Shown here piece by piece: positions 23,947-29,905 of a stretch of DNA of 55,252 bases. Each line of letters starts with the position of its first letter. Within the stretch, counting starts at the first letter, position 1. Location: positions 1-55,252 of IMG/VR virus record IMGVR_UViG_3300037258_000366; one strand, written 5' to 3'. Made by a program: the position numbers and the translations under genes. This DNA comes from a virus. The notes beneath the pieces are model-generated. The model was not told where the DNA came from. It saw only the letters and a program-made list of their open reading frames with translations, and did no database searches.

Positions 23947-24191
23947 TTTCCCTCCTCAAACTCTGGAACTGCCGGTACTCTTACCTGATTTTGCGCCTTA
24001 ATCATCTCTTCAGCATTGGTGCGGGCGATATAATGTGTTCCGCTTTTGTAGATATGTACGCCTACTCTGAAGACTCCATACCAGAACCAGCAGATCGCCG
24101 CGATAAACAATCCTGCGATGTGCAGGAAGATAAGAGCCAGTAGTGTCAGCACTCCAGCTATTATCAGTCTGGTTTTCCTGTTATTATGCAT
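23943..24191 (-). CDS. Small membrane protein coupled to the vWA gene
   Basis: 82 residues, two TM segments (about 9-27 and 28-45: LIIAGVLTLLALIFLHIAG, then FIAAICWFWYGVFRV), with a charged C-terminal tail. It overlaps 22936-23946 by 4 bases (ATGA) and 24164-24598 by 28. Confidence 0.7.
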   Translation of the reverse strand: MHNNRKTRLIIAGVLTLLALIFLHIAGLFIAAICWFWYGVFRVGVHIYKSGTHYIARTNAEEMIKAQNQVRVPAVPEFEEGK

Positions 24192-24598
24192 TTTTCCTCC
24201 TTAGAAGCATAGTGGATAAGTCCATACAGCATCCAGCACGCTGGGAGGATGGCCGCCAGCCAATAGAGAAGATTTTTCTGGTTATCTATGATGTTCGACA
24301 AGTACAGCGCAGAGATCACGACGACATTAAGGCAGTATATAAACCTCTTTAGCAGTCTCATCTTCTCCAACATCTCTTTTTTTGGCTTCAGTGTAACTTC
24401 TCCCGTGCGCGGATTTATTTTCCCTTGACGTGCTTGAGTATGACTGTCAATATAGCTCTTCAGTTTCCTTAAGCCGTTTCTTATCGCCTTAAGAGCTTCA
24501 CGAATTGGCAGAAACAATGCTCCCAGAGTTATCAGGAGCAGTTTTATGCTGGTGAAAAACTTAACTATCTCGTTTACATGATGCTGATGATGTGCCAA
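24164..24598 (-). CDS. Membrane protein, three predicted TM segments
   Basis: 144 residues. Hydrophobic stretches at about 18-33, 86-103 and 108-128 flank a basic cytoplasmic middle (KLKSYIDSHTQARQGK...KPKKEMLEKMR). The His-rich start is MAHHQHHVNE. Part of the small-membrane/vWA operon. Function unknown. Confidence 0.65.
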   Translation of the reverse strand: MAHHQHHVNEIVKFFTSIKLLLITLGALFLPIREALKAIRNGLRKLKSYIDSHTQARQGKINPRTGEVTLKPKKEMLEKMRLLKRFIYCLNVVVISALYLSNIIDNQKNLLYWLAAILPACWMLYGLIHYASKEEKCIITGKPD

Positions 24599-24618
24599 TT
24601 TCCCTCCTTGGTTATTTA

Positions 24619-24765
24619 TCAGACGTATGTTCCGCCCGTAGCTATGTCAATAGCTGATGTTGCTGCTTGCTGTACTGTCCAGCCTGTCTGTGACCAGCCT
24701 GTATACGGGCCGACAATTGTGTCCAGTGCGCTTACGTTTGGGTAGGGATCTTGTGTAGCCATCAT
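24619..24765 (-). CDS. 48-residue hypothetical protein
   Basis: Starts at ATGATG (24765) after AAAGGAAAA; a longer frame from 24849 runs into tRNA-Gly and is rejected. The sequence is polar, Thr/Ala-rich with two Trp (GWSQTGWTVQQAATSA). No family was recognised. Confidence 0.55.
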   Translation of the reverse strand: MMATQDPYPNVSALDTIVGPYTGWSQTGWTVQQAATSAIDIATGGTYV

Positions 24766-24782
24766 TTTTCCTTTCTTTGCGA

Positions 24783-24852
24783 GCGAATGACGGGACTTGA
24801 ACCCGCTCTGGCACCATGGCAAGGTGCAGTGCAGCCAGTAACACTTCATTCA
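24783..24852 (-). tRNA. tRNA-Gly(GCC)
   Basis: Acceptor TGAATGA/TCATTCG, anticodon stem GCACC/GGTGC with loop TTGCCAT, T arm CGGG-TTCAAGT-CCCG. Confidence 0.88.
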
Positions 24853-24921
24853 CGTGCGGGAAGTCTTTCCGAACACCCAGCCGATTTAGGTTCTTCCCTA
24901 GTTCTCTCTGTGGACCGGCAA

Positions 24922-25536
24922 TTAGTAAGCAGTTGTTGATGTAATGATGCAAGCTGACATGGAAACCTGGAACACCATTTCCGGCTGAGGCATGTTACCC
25001 GAAGGCGATGCTGTTGTATACCCGGGAACCTGCACTAAAACTGGCTCAGAAGGATACTGAGTTACTGGCGCTGTCTGGCCAGTTTCTGTAAGCACTGCTC
25101 CTGAAGGATTACCAGCAGAGCCTGTTAGCGAGTTAGGAGTAATTACTACCTTGTAACCGCCATATTCTGTTGTTCCGTCCCAGGCTGTCGTCTGAAGCTG
25201 GATAATGTAATCTAGTGTAGGCAGAGCTTGTGCTGTTGATGATACATAACTTCCCGTGCCATTGTTCGCGCCGAAAATTCGCGCTGGAACGACACCCTCT
25301 TTGTCAAGAATGGCTGCTATATAAAGCGTAGAGCCTGGAGTGTACACGTACTGCCCGTTAGTCGGGAAAGTAGTACTCAGTGTGTATGAATACGGTGCAG
25401 CATTAGTAGGAACAGGGCTGTTAGATCCGCTAGTTGTCAGACCTGTAGGGTAAAAACTTGGCACTTTCGTTGACTGGAAGGCGGTATTCGCTACTGGCCA
25501 GCCCGAAAGGAAAATAGCTGTTAGTGTTGATGACAT
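24922..25536 (-). CDS. Beta-rich hypothetical, possibly virion-associated
   Basis: 204 residues with an actinophage structural-protein flavour: Thr/Ser/Pro-rich, few charges, short strands, no membrane segment after the first hydrophobic 15 residues. It resembles 27090-27467 in overall style (both begin with short strands and contain LDKEG/LDGES turns: YIAAILDKEGVVPARIF versus YVAGYLDGESRAKLYY, and both end in STTAY/STAYG). This suggests the two are distant paralogs, both isolated within the tRNA array. Possible head fibre or decoration protein; inference only. Confidence 0.6.
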   Translation of the reverse strand: MSSTLTAIFLSGWPVANTAFQSTKVPSFYPTGLTTSGSNSPVPTNAAPYSYTLSTTFPTNGQYVYTPGSTLYIAAILDKEGVVPARIFGANNGTGSYVSSTAQALPTLDYIIQLQTTAWDGTTEYGGYKVVITPNSLTGSAGNPSGAVLTETGQTAPVTQYPSEPVLVQVPGYTTASPSGNMPQPEMVFQVSMSACIITSTTAY

Positions 25537-25577
25537 GAGACAAAACCTTTCGTAAAAAATATTCTGTCTCTAGTTTA

Positions 25578-25757
25578 TCATAAAGGTACTTTGAATGGGC
25601 ATGCTCTTCCGGCTAGATGATCTGGCTGGCATTCAAGCGGAAGTGGTGCATACGGATGATCCCATACCCATGAAGGGAAACAGTCATCACAAAGATAACC
25701 TATACCTTTTAGTTTCTGCGGAACATTCCTCCGTTCGCAGCAATCACATTCATACAT
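25578..25757 (-). CDS. Small putative zinc-binding protein
   Basis: 59 residues: MYECDCCERRN...GYLCDDCFPSWVWDH...CQPDHLAGRAC. The CxxC pairs plus later Cys/His could bind one zinc. AGGAG lies 5 bases before the ATG. It sits in the spacer before tRNA-Leu(TAA). Confidence 0.65.
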   Translation of the reverse strand: MYECDCCERRNVPQKLKGIGYLCDDCFPSWVWDHPYAPLPLECQPDHLAGRACPFKVPL

Positions 25758-25770
25758 GAAACTCCTAAGG

Positions 25771-25843
25771 TAGCGCTACTGGGGGTCGAACCCAGACTGA
25801 AACCCTTTTAAGGGGTCGTCCTCTGCCATTGGGATACAGCGCC
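25771..25843 (-). tRNA. tRNA-Leu(TAA) by anticodon, class I shape
   Basis: Acceptor GGCGCTG/TAGCGCT (with two G-U), anticodon stem ACCC/GGGT with loop CTTAAAA, short variable loop, T arm CTGGG-TTCGACC-CCCAG. TAA reads TTA codons, but the long variable arm of leucine tRNAs is missing. Confidence 0.8.
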
Positions 25844-25919
25844 GTGGCCTGCTTGGGATTTGAACCCAAACTGTACACTTTTTGAGAGTGTCTTCTCTGC
25901 CGATTGGAATACCAGGCCA
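25844..25919 (-). tRNA. tRNA-Leu(CAA) by anticodon, class I shape
   Basis: Acceptor TGGCCTG/CAGGCCA, anticodon stem ACACT/AGTGT with loop CTCAAAA, 5-base variable loop, T arm TTGGG-TTCAAAT-CCCAA. It directly abuts tRNA-Leu(TAA). Confidence 0.82.
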
Positions 25920-25926
25920 AGAATTT

Positions 25927-26029
25927 GGTGAGGTGATTATTTCAGAATAGCGCCTGTAGCCTATTTCAGCTATCCGAGTATGCGTTGTGCTTTATAGACC
26001 TCACACACAACTTTTTCATGTCCCTCACC
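25927..26029 (-). ncRNA. Structured spacer S1
   Basis: Minus-strand GGTGAGG (26029) pairs with CCTCACC (25927) to close a 103-nt loop containing the hairpin TAGC-TGAAATAG-GCTA and competing GATAGC/GCTATT. A separate hairpin CTAACAG/CTGTTAG precedes it. It lies between tRNA-Phe and tRNA-Leu(CAA). Confidence 0.45.
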
Positions 26030-26053
26030 CTAACAGGAGCGACCTGTTAGTTT

Positions 26054-26127
26054 GTGTGTCCTGTAGGTAACGATCCTACCTTCTCGGTTCTTCAGACCGA
26101 CGCTAATCCATCTCAGCTAAAGACACA
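26054..26127 (-). tRNA. tRNA-Phe(GAA)
   Basis: Acceptor TGTGTCT/GGACACA, anticodon stem TCGGT/ACCGA with loop CTGAAGA, T stem GTAGG/CCTAC. The T loop ATCGTTA is non-canonical. Confidence 0.88.
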
Positions 26128-26207
26128 TGGTGCGGGTTTTTATAGTGGTTTTCCCGCTGCCACAAAGTAAAAATCTTTTACTTTCCGGTTAATCCGGAAT
26201 TCTTTGA

Positions 26208-26576
26208 TCAGCTAGTTGGTGCTGCTGGAACTAGTGCAGTAACGCTTGTAACTGCTGAATCCAGCGCAGTGTCTGCGCTTTCTACAGATGTCTGTAGTGT
26301 TGCAGCCTGTGCCGCTAGAGCATCAATTGCTGATGTGTCTACAGGCTGACCATTAGCAAGAGCGGCAGCAATTGCTGTCACTGCTGTGTTAATGTCAGTT
26401 ACCTGAGTAGCCACATCTGTAAGAACTGTCTGTACCTCAGTGAAGAGGCCAGAAATTGCTGTAGCATCTGCTGCAAGATCTGTCTGAACTGTCATGATTT
26501 TATCAACTTTCTCGTCTATAGACTTTACAATTTCTAGAATTTGGCAGAGTTCATCATGATTACGCCGATTTCTCAT
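26208..26576 (-). CDS. Coiled-coil Ala/Thr-rich protein
   Basis: 122 residues. The charged N-terminus (NHDELCQILEIVKSIDEKVDKI) begins a continuous amphipathic helix with heptad spacing (VQTVLTDVATQVTDINTAV, AALAAQAATLQTSVESADTA). Such proteins trimerise and are common as short fibre shafts or head whiskers. It lies alone between tRNAs. Role not determined. Confidence 0.65.
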   Translation of the reverse strand: MRNRRNHDELCQILEIVKSIDEKVDKIMTVQTDLAADATAISGLFTEVQTVLTDVATQVTDINTAVTAIAAALANGQPVDTSAIDALAAQAATLQTSVESADTALDSAVTSVTALVPAAPTS

Positions 26577-26599
26577 AATCTCCCTTTCTTATAGAACTC

Positions 26600-26675
26600 G
26601 TACCTATAGAGGGATTCGAACCCATCACTGTCATGTTCCTAAGACATGTGCCTCTGCCGTTGGGCTATATAGGTA
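26600..26675 (-). tRNA. tRNA-Leu(TAG) by anticodon, class I shape
   Basis: Acceptor TACCTAT/ATAGGTA, D stem GCC/GGC, anticodon stem CATGT/ACATG with loop CTTAGGA. The T stem has only three good pairs (GGG/CCC) around TTCGAAT. No long variable arm. Confidence 0.75.
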
Positions 26676-26679
26676 TAGC

Positions 26680-26807
26680 GCCCTGACTAAGTTCCTTCAT
26701 CGACTCAGGGCTTTATACTGCATCTTCATGACAGTGAAGATAAGGAACGCAGTATCCGGCCTCTACGGGATATACCGGATCAGTAATGAGACTGTCATCT
26801 CTCCCGT
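26680..26807 (-). ncRNA. Pseudoknotted structured spacer RNA
   Basis: Four stems are perfect: GCCCTGA/TCAGGGC, TACTGC/GCAGTA, ATCTTCA/TGAAGAT and ATCCGG/CCGGAT. Three further 6-7 base matches join loops: GTTCCTT with AAGGAAC, loop CTGTCA with TGACAG, and TCCCGT with ACGGGA. That is too many independent matches to be chance in 130 bases. No open frame of note. Confidence 0.6.
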
Positions 26808-26879
26808 CTGCTTCTTTTGGGTTATTGACTAATAGGACATCAGCTATTTACCCGTATAGTCTAGCAGTGAAAGACTGCG

Positions 26880-26963
26880 TGCCAGCACTTGGATTCGAAC
26901 CAAGGAAGGATATTTCCAACAGTTTTACAGACTGCCCGCTTTGAGCCGCTTGCATATACTGGC
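26880..26963 (-). tRNA. tRNA-Tyr(GTA)
   Basis: Acceptor GCCAGTA/TGCTGGC, anticodon stem GCAGT/ACTGT with loop CTGTAAA, class II variable arm (GGA...TCC), T arm CTTGG-TTCGAAT-CCAAG. Confidence 0.92.
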
Positions 26964-26967
26964 AAGT

Positions 26968-27034
26968 ACAGAGCGCGAGATCTTCGGAGGGAGGAGGAAA
27001 ACTCACCAGTGTTAGCTGGTGTCCCGCGCTCTGT
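26968..27034 (-). ncRNA. Leader stem S2 at a transcript start
   Basis: ACAGAGCGCG (5') pairs with CGCGCTCTGT (3') over 10 perfect bases; inside are the hairpin CACCAG-CTAACA-CTGGTG and a CU-rich strand TTTTCCTCCTCCCTCC. Its 5' base falls 7 bases after the -10 box of the promoter at 27041-27069, so it should be the transcript's 5' end, just before tRNA-Tyr. Confidence 0.6.
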
Positions 27035-27040
27035 GTGACT

Positions 27041-27069
27041 AGCCTACCATGAGGCCAGCCGTTTGTCAA
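27041..27069 (-). promoter_or_regulatory. Promoter TTGACA-17-TAGGCT
   Basis: Perfect -35 and spacing. It transcribes S2, tRNA-Tyr, the pseudoknotted spacer, tRNA-Leu(TAG), 26208-26576, tRNA-Phe, the two Leu-anticodon tRNAs and beyond. Confidence 0.87.
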
Positions 27070-27089
27070 GGGATTTTATTCCCTAAATT

Positions 27090-27467
27090 TTAGCCGTAAG
27101 CTGTTGATGCCAGAAGGATTATAGCCATCTGGTCCAGGTAAATCTCACTATTTGCTGAAGGTGTATCGGGTGATCCTGCTGCCCATGAACCAAGAGTGAT
27201 GTAGAATCCGCCAGTCTTTGTGTTACCGGCTGCATCAACAATTGATACCTGCGTAACTTTTACAAGCTTGGGCAGGGCAATCGTTGATCCATCTGTGTAG
27301 TACAGCTTAGCTCTTGACTCACCATCAAGATATCCGGCTACGTACTGTGTACCAGACTGAGTGTAAACTCCGCTGGTGAACGCAAAAGAAGCCGCATCTA
27401 CATCAGTCAGTCCTGCTGTTGAGCCGAACTGAGGATAGTTAGACAAGTTAGCAACTGTTAGTGCCAT
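27090..27467 (-). CDS. Beta-rich hypothetical protein
   Basis: 125 residues, Ala/Ser/Thr-rich: ASFAFTSGVYTQSG, then YVAGYLDGESRAKLYYTDG, and a C-terminal hydrophobic strand ending LASTAYG. The middle resembles 24922-25536, so it is possibly a shorter paralog. No membrane or signal features. Perhaps virion-associated; no family recognised. A short hairpin (AGGGA/TCCCT) follows its stop. Confidence 0.6.
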   Translation of the reverse strand: MALTVANLSNYPQFGSTAGLTDVDAASFAFTSGVYTQSGTQYVAGYLDGESRAKLYYTDGSTIALPKLVKVTQVSIVDAAGNTKTGGFYITLGSWAAGSPDTPSANSEIYLDQMAIILLASTAYG

Positions 27468-27497
27468 AATCTTACCTTTCGAAAGGAAATATTTCTA

Positions 27498-28010
27498 TCA
27501 GTATTCTACCATAGTAGCGAAATGCTGTCTAGCTATCTCTATGTGTTCTGGCTGGAGTCCATTATTTGGATGGACCTTGATGTGCTTCACGATTTTTCTT
27601 CCTTTCGGGCCTAACCAGTAGTCTATTCCTGGTTCATCATCAAACCAGACCGATCCTGTGACTCCCCATTGCTTACAATGGTCTATAACTCCCCTGGATT
27701 TCACTTCAGACACTGATTGTTCGCGTGTGTAAGGCTCAAAATGCACTACAGGAAGCTTTGGGAGACCAATTTTGGCGCCAATCTCTGCGTCTGCATCATC
27801 TTGCCATGTCGTTGCCCATGCCAAATTGGCTCCAGTTGAGGCAGATAGCCCTAAAAGCCACTTTGCATGTTCTTTATTGAGTGTCAGAGAGTAAAATATT
27901 CCATCGTACTCAGATTTACTCGATTTTCCCTTAGCCGGAAAGTAATCCGGCCCTGGATTGGAACCTAAAGCGTTGAGTACGCCGTCTACATCAATAAATA
28001 TGTATCTCAT
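27498..28010 (-). CDS. HAD-family phosphatase of the RNA-repair-associated type
   Basis: 170 residues. Motif I IFIDVDGVLN has nucleophile Asp7 and acid Asp9. WATTWQDDA (about residue 66) fits the segment of the 'HAD in Swiss-army-knife RNA repair' group, and WFDDEPGIDYW (about 124) supplies the acidic metal ligands of motif IV. In that group related domains remove phosphates during RNA end repair; free-standing phage members are common but uncharacterised. Lying within a tRNA array near a Ro gene makes an RNA-end role attractive. AGGAGGA precedes the ATG. Confidence 0.75.
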   Translation of the reverse strand: MRYIFIDVDGVLNALGSNPGPDYFPAKGKSSKSEYDGIFYSLTLNKEHAKWLLGLSASTGANLAWATTWQDDADAEIGAKIGLPKLPVVHFEPYTREQSVSEVKSRGVIDHCKQWGVTGSVWFDDEPGIDYWLGPKGRKIVKHIKVHPNNGLQPEHIEIARQHFATMVEY

Positions 28011-28035
28011 ATCATCCTCCTAGTTACTATGAACC

Positions 28036-28111
28036 GTCTGGATAGCAGGATTCGAACCTGCGATCTCATGCTCCCAAAGCATGTGCCTTACCAAGCTGGG
28101 CTATATCCAGA
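28036..28111 (-). tRNA. tRNA-Pro(TGG)
   Basis: Acceptor TCTGGAT/ATCCAGA, anticodon stem CATGC/GCATG with loop TTTGGGA, T arm GCAGG-TTCGAAT-CCTGC. Confidence 0.93.
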
Positions 28112-28118
28112 TACTGGC

Positions 28119-28210
28119 GGGCGTGTTCCGTTAAGAATCTCCCAGCATTATCAGTTTCGCTACTGTCGCACGTCTTCTTAATGCCGTTTCAGATAAATAT
28201 ATCTACGCCC
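28119..28210 (-). ncRNA. Structured spacer S3
   Basis: GGGCGT/ACGCCC closes the element between tRNA-Ala and tRNA-Pro; inside, hairpin AGATA-TATT-TATCT and a second stem TTAAGAA/TTCTTAA give a three-way-junction-like fold. Confidence 0.5.
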
Positions 28211-28212
28211 TG

Positions 28213-28285
28213 TGGAGCACAAGGGATTCGAACCCTCATGAACTTGCTTGCAAAGCAAGCGCCTTACCTGTCGTGCCAATGCCCC
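28213..28285 (-). tRNA. tRNA-Ala(TGC)
   Basis: Acceptor GGGGCAT/GTGCTCC, anticodon stem CTTGC/GCAAG with loop TTTGCAA, T arm GAGGG-TTCGAAT-CCCTT. Confidence 0.92.
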
Positions 28286-28297
28286 ATGCTGCTATCT

Positions 28298-28326
28298 AAT
28301 GATAGCAGGTTAAACTTTTACTGTCA
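28298..28326 (-). promoter_or_regulatory. Promoter TTGACA-17-TATCAT
   Basis: Consensus -35 inside the last bases of 28328-28666, 17-base spacer, TATCAT -10, about 13 bases before tRNA-Ala. It drives tRNA-Ala, S3, tRNA-Pro and the HAD gene. Confidence 0.8.
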
Positions 28327-28327
28327 A

Positions 28328-28666
28328 CTACTCAGGCGAGAAAATTAGTTCTGCCTCTGGGTAGAGTCTGAAGAAAGTTTCTGCGCTGTGCTGAAGGGTG
28401 TCGTATGTAGCTTCCATTGTATAAAATTTCGGAATGCTGTTGTAACTTCTGTAGACAAACAGCGTCTTGCCTGCTTTCCATACCTGGCCAATTCTGACTT
28501 CTGGCTGAAGAACCTCAATGCTCTTTGCTGAACTAAGAAAGGTCTTCAAGGTGCAGTTACCATCAACAACGATCTTGTGAGGTGGACCGCCCCAGCTATC
28601 ATCAGCCTTCTGGTAAGTACCCTCGAATGTAACTCTTACCTTGTCTCCTGGCTTCGGTGCTCTCAT
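28328..28666 (-). CDS. Small beta-rich protein, four-copy family
   Basis: 112 residues. Same plan as 18742-19098, 32422-32781 and 52342-52692: GDKVRVTFEGTY near residue 8, WGGPPHKIVVDG, then PEVRIGQVWKAGKTLFVYRSYN and a final acidic LIFSPE. The closest relative is 32422-32781 (PEVKIGQIWETASGDKYVV). The conserved 'GDKV.V.F.G' start is reminiscent of SH3-like barrels. AAGGAGGA ribosome site. Function unknown. Confidence 0.72.
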   Translation of the reverse strand: MRAPKPGDKVRVTFEGTYQKADDSWGGPPHKIVVDGNCTLKTFLSSAKSIEVLQPEVRIGQVWKAGKTLFVYRSYNSIPKFYTMEATYDTLQHSAETFFRLYPEAELIFSPE

Positions 28667-28678
28667 TTTTCCTCCTTG

Positions 28679-28756
28679 TTAGTTTCTTCTTATCTGAACT
28701 AGAACCCATATCACTATCAGAATTACTACCACACTGCCTATAATTGCTGCTGGCAT
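28679..28756 (-). CDS. 25-residue membrane peptide
   Basis: MPAAIIGSVVVILIVIWVLV followed by QIRRN: one TM helix and a basic end. AAGGAGGAGAA precedes the ATG, an unusually strong ribosome site for so short a frame, so it is probably real. Confidence 0.6.
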   Translation of the reverse strand: MPAAIIGSVVVILIVIWVLVQIRRN

Positions 28757-28775
28757 TTCTCCTCCTTAGTTGTGG

Positions 28776-28849
28776 TTGGCCGTGCTGGACTTGAACCAGC
28801 GATCTTTCGTTTATAAGACGCCTGCATTAACCAACTATGCTAACGGCCA
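28776..28849 (-). tRNA. tRNA-Ile(TAT)
   Basis: Acceptor TGGCCGT/ACGGCCA, anticodon loop CTTATAA with only three firm stem pairs (CGT/ACG), T arm GCTGG-TTCAAGT-CCAGC. Confidence 0.88.
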
Positions 28850-28850
28850 G

Positions 28851-28924
28851 TACCCCCTACAGGACTCGAACCTGTAACCCGCTGATTAAAAGTCAGCAAC
28901 TCTAGCCAATTGAGTTAAGGAGGC
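28851..28924 (-). tRNA. tRNA-Lys(TTT)
   Basis: Acceptor GCCTCCT/AGGGGGT (with wobble), anticodon stem GCTGA/TCAGC with loop CTTTTAA, T arm ACAGG-TTCGAGT-CCTGT. One base from tRNA-Ile. Confidence 0.92.
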
Positions 28925-28927
28925 TTG

Positions 28928-29134
28928 TTACTCAGTTAAATCGATTCCGCATTTCTTCTGATACCTTATCCAGCTTTCCCTGGAAGTCTTTCTCTCATTC
29001 TTATACCCGAAAGGCATTATGCCTAAGCCCTTAAAGTACTCAGTTCCTACGCCATGCTCTGGGCAATTCTCATGCCAGCTACGGTTTTCAAGAGTTTCCA
29101 TTCCCAGCATTACATGAGGACATTTGCAACTCAT
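28928..29134 (-). CDS. Small Cys/His-containing protein
   Basis: 68 residues: MSCKCPHVMLGMETL...WHENCPEHGVGTEYF with CxCPH...CPEH, a plausible zinc site, and a basic C-terminus. GGAGTT lies just before the ATG. No family was recognised. Confidence 0.6.
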   Translation of the reverse strand: MSCKCPHVMLGMETLENRSWHENCPEHGVGTEYFKGLGIMPFGYKNERKTSRESWIRYQKKCGIDLTE

Positions 29135-29244
29135 TGTAACTCCTGTTCTTTGCCAGCCTAAACCCTCACCTGCTGACTGATGCGCTCCCTTTCCGTTGAC
29201 GCACTAGGTTCCCAGAGTACTCATTTTTCGCTGGTGACTGTAAT

Positions 29245-29336
29245 CTAGAATAATAGTCCCTGTAGCGCGGCGGGAATATACGGAGTCCGTGACCCTGATC
29301 AGCCGCCGAAGATCAGTTCTAGCTATTTAAGGACTC
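29245..29336 (-). ncRNA. Pseudoknotted spacer upstream of tRNA-Asp
   Basis: Paired blocks are GAGTCC/GGACTC, CTAGAA/TTCTAG, TGATC/GATCA and GGCGG/CCGCC; the first two pairs cross, giving a pseudoknot. It fills the gap before tRNA-Asp; the remainder of 29135-29244 shows no gene. Confidence 0.45.
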
Positions 29337-29337
29337 G

Positions 29338-29412
29338 CGGTGAATACGGGATTTGAACCCGTGGCTTCTACCTTGACAGGGTAGCACTCTAACCTAGCTG
29401 AGTTAATCCACC
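29338..29412 (-). tRNA. tRNA-Asp(GTC)
   Basis: Acceptor GGTGGAT/ATTCACC, anticodon stem CTACC/GGTAG with loop CTGTCAA, T arm ACGGG-TTCAAAT-CCCGT. Confidence 0.93.
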
Positions 29413-29418
29413 ATTGCA

Positions 29419-29508
29419 GCTATTATCTGGCTCAGTTTGATTCTTCCTGCTCCATTTAAAGTTGCGCAACTTTGTGTGCAGGCGTGCTGTACCGTTACAC
29501 TAAATAGC
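29419..29508 (-). pseudogene. Degenerate tRNA with palindrome in the anticodon loop
   Basis: GCTATT (5') pairs with AATAGC (3'), a D arm GTG-TAACGGTACAG-CAC follows, then CCTGC/GCAGG as anticodon stem. Its loop is 27 nt and contains the palindrome AAAGTTGCGCAACTTT. No T arm can be drawn. The 5' half resembles tRNA-Gln/Gly types. It is probably a decayed tRNA or a tRNA interrupted by an insertion. Confidence 0.45.
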
Positions 29509-29511
29509 TCG

Positions 29512-29583
29512 TACGAGTATCAGGATTCGAACCCGAATTTAGTGGTTAGGACCCACTTGCTCTATCCGTTGAACTATACCCGC
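29512..29583 (-). tRNA. tRNA-Arg(CCT)
   Basis: Acceptor GCGGGTA/TACTCGT, anticodon stem AGTGG/CCACT with loop GTCCTAA, T loop TTCGAAT. Confidence 0.9.
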
Positions 29584-29584
29584 A

Positions 29585-29797
29585 TTACTCTTCATCTCTG
29601 AAGATGTTTCTTAACCAGGTCCAGTGCTGCAAACCTGTTTCTATCTTCTGTGAAGTTCCTCTGGTTCTCTTGAAGTACCTGAGTGTTCCTAAACACTCTG
29701 CAATTCTTTCCCTGCGTATCTGCATCATCTCTGCTCTGGCATTTTTTCTTCTGTAAAAATTATGATTCATCTTACCGACGAGATGTGCCGTTACCAT
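29585..29797 (-). CDS. Small basic protein
   Basis: 70 residues from ATG 29797 (MVTAHLVGK...); the longer frame to 29932 overlaps tRNA-Arg(TCT) and is rejected. Arg/Lys-rich helices (NFYRRKNARAEMMQIRRERI, then LGTLRYFKRTRG) suggest nucleic-acid binding. An internal ATG at 29770 is an alternative start. No family was recognised. Confidence 0.5.
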   Translation of the reverse strand: MVTAHLVGKMNHNFYRRKNARAEMMQIRRERIAECLGTLRYFKRTRGTSQKIETGLQHWTWLRNIFRDEE

Positions 29798-29833
29798 TCT
29801 TTTCTGCGCCACGTAACCTCCGATTTTACAGTG

Positions 29834-29905
29834 CGCCCCCAGAAGGAGTCGAACCCTCATTGCAAGATTAGAAGTCTCGCGTCCTATCCATTGAACGATA
29901 GAGGC
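29834..29905 (-). tRNA. tRNA-Arg(TCT)
   Basis: Acceptor GCCTCTA/TGGGGGC (several G-U), anticodon stem CGAGA/TCTTG with loop CTTCTAA, T loop TTCGACT. Confidence 0.9.

Noticed and set aside
25778-26127. tRNA-Leu(TAA) as a stop-codon suppressor
   Set aside because: A TAA stop would need anticodon TTA; the anticodon TAA reads the leucine codon TTA.
26680-26807. Possible tmRNA
   Set aside because: Pseudoknots are present, but there is no tRNA-like pair of ends and no tag-like frame ending in an Ala-Leu-Ala-Ala type peptide.
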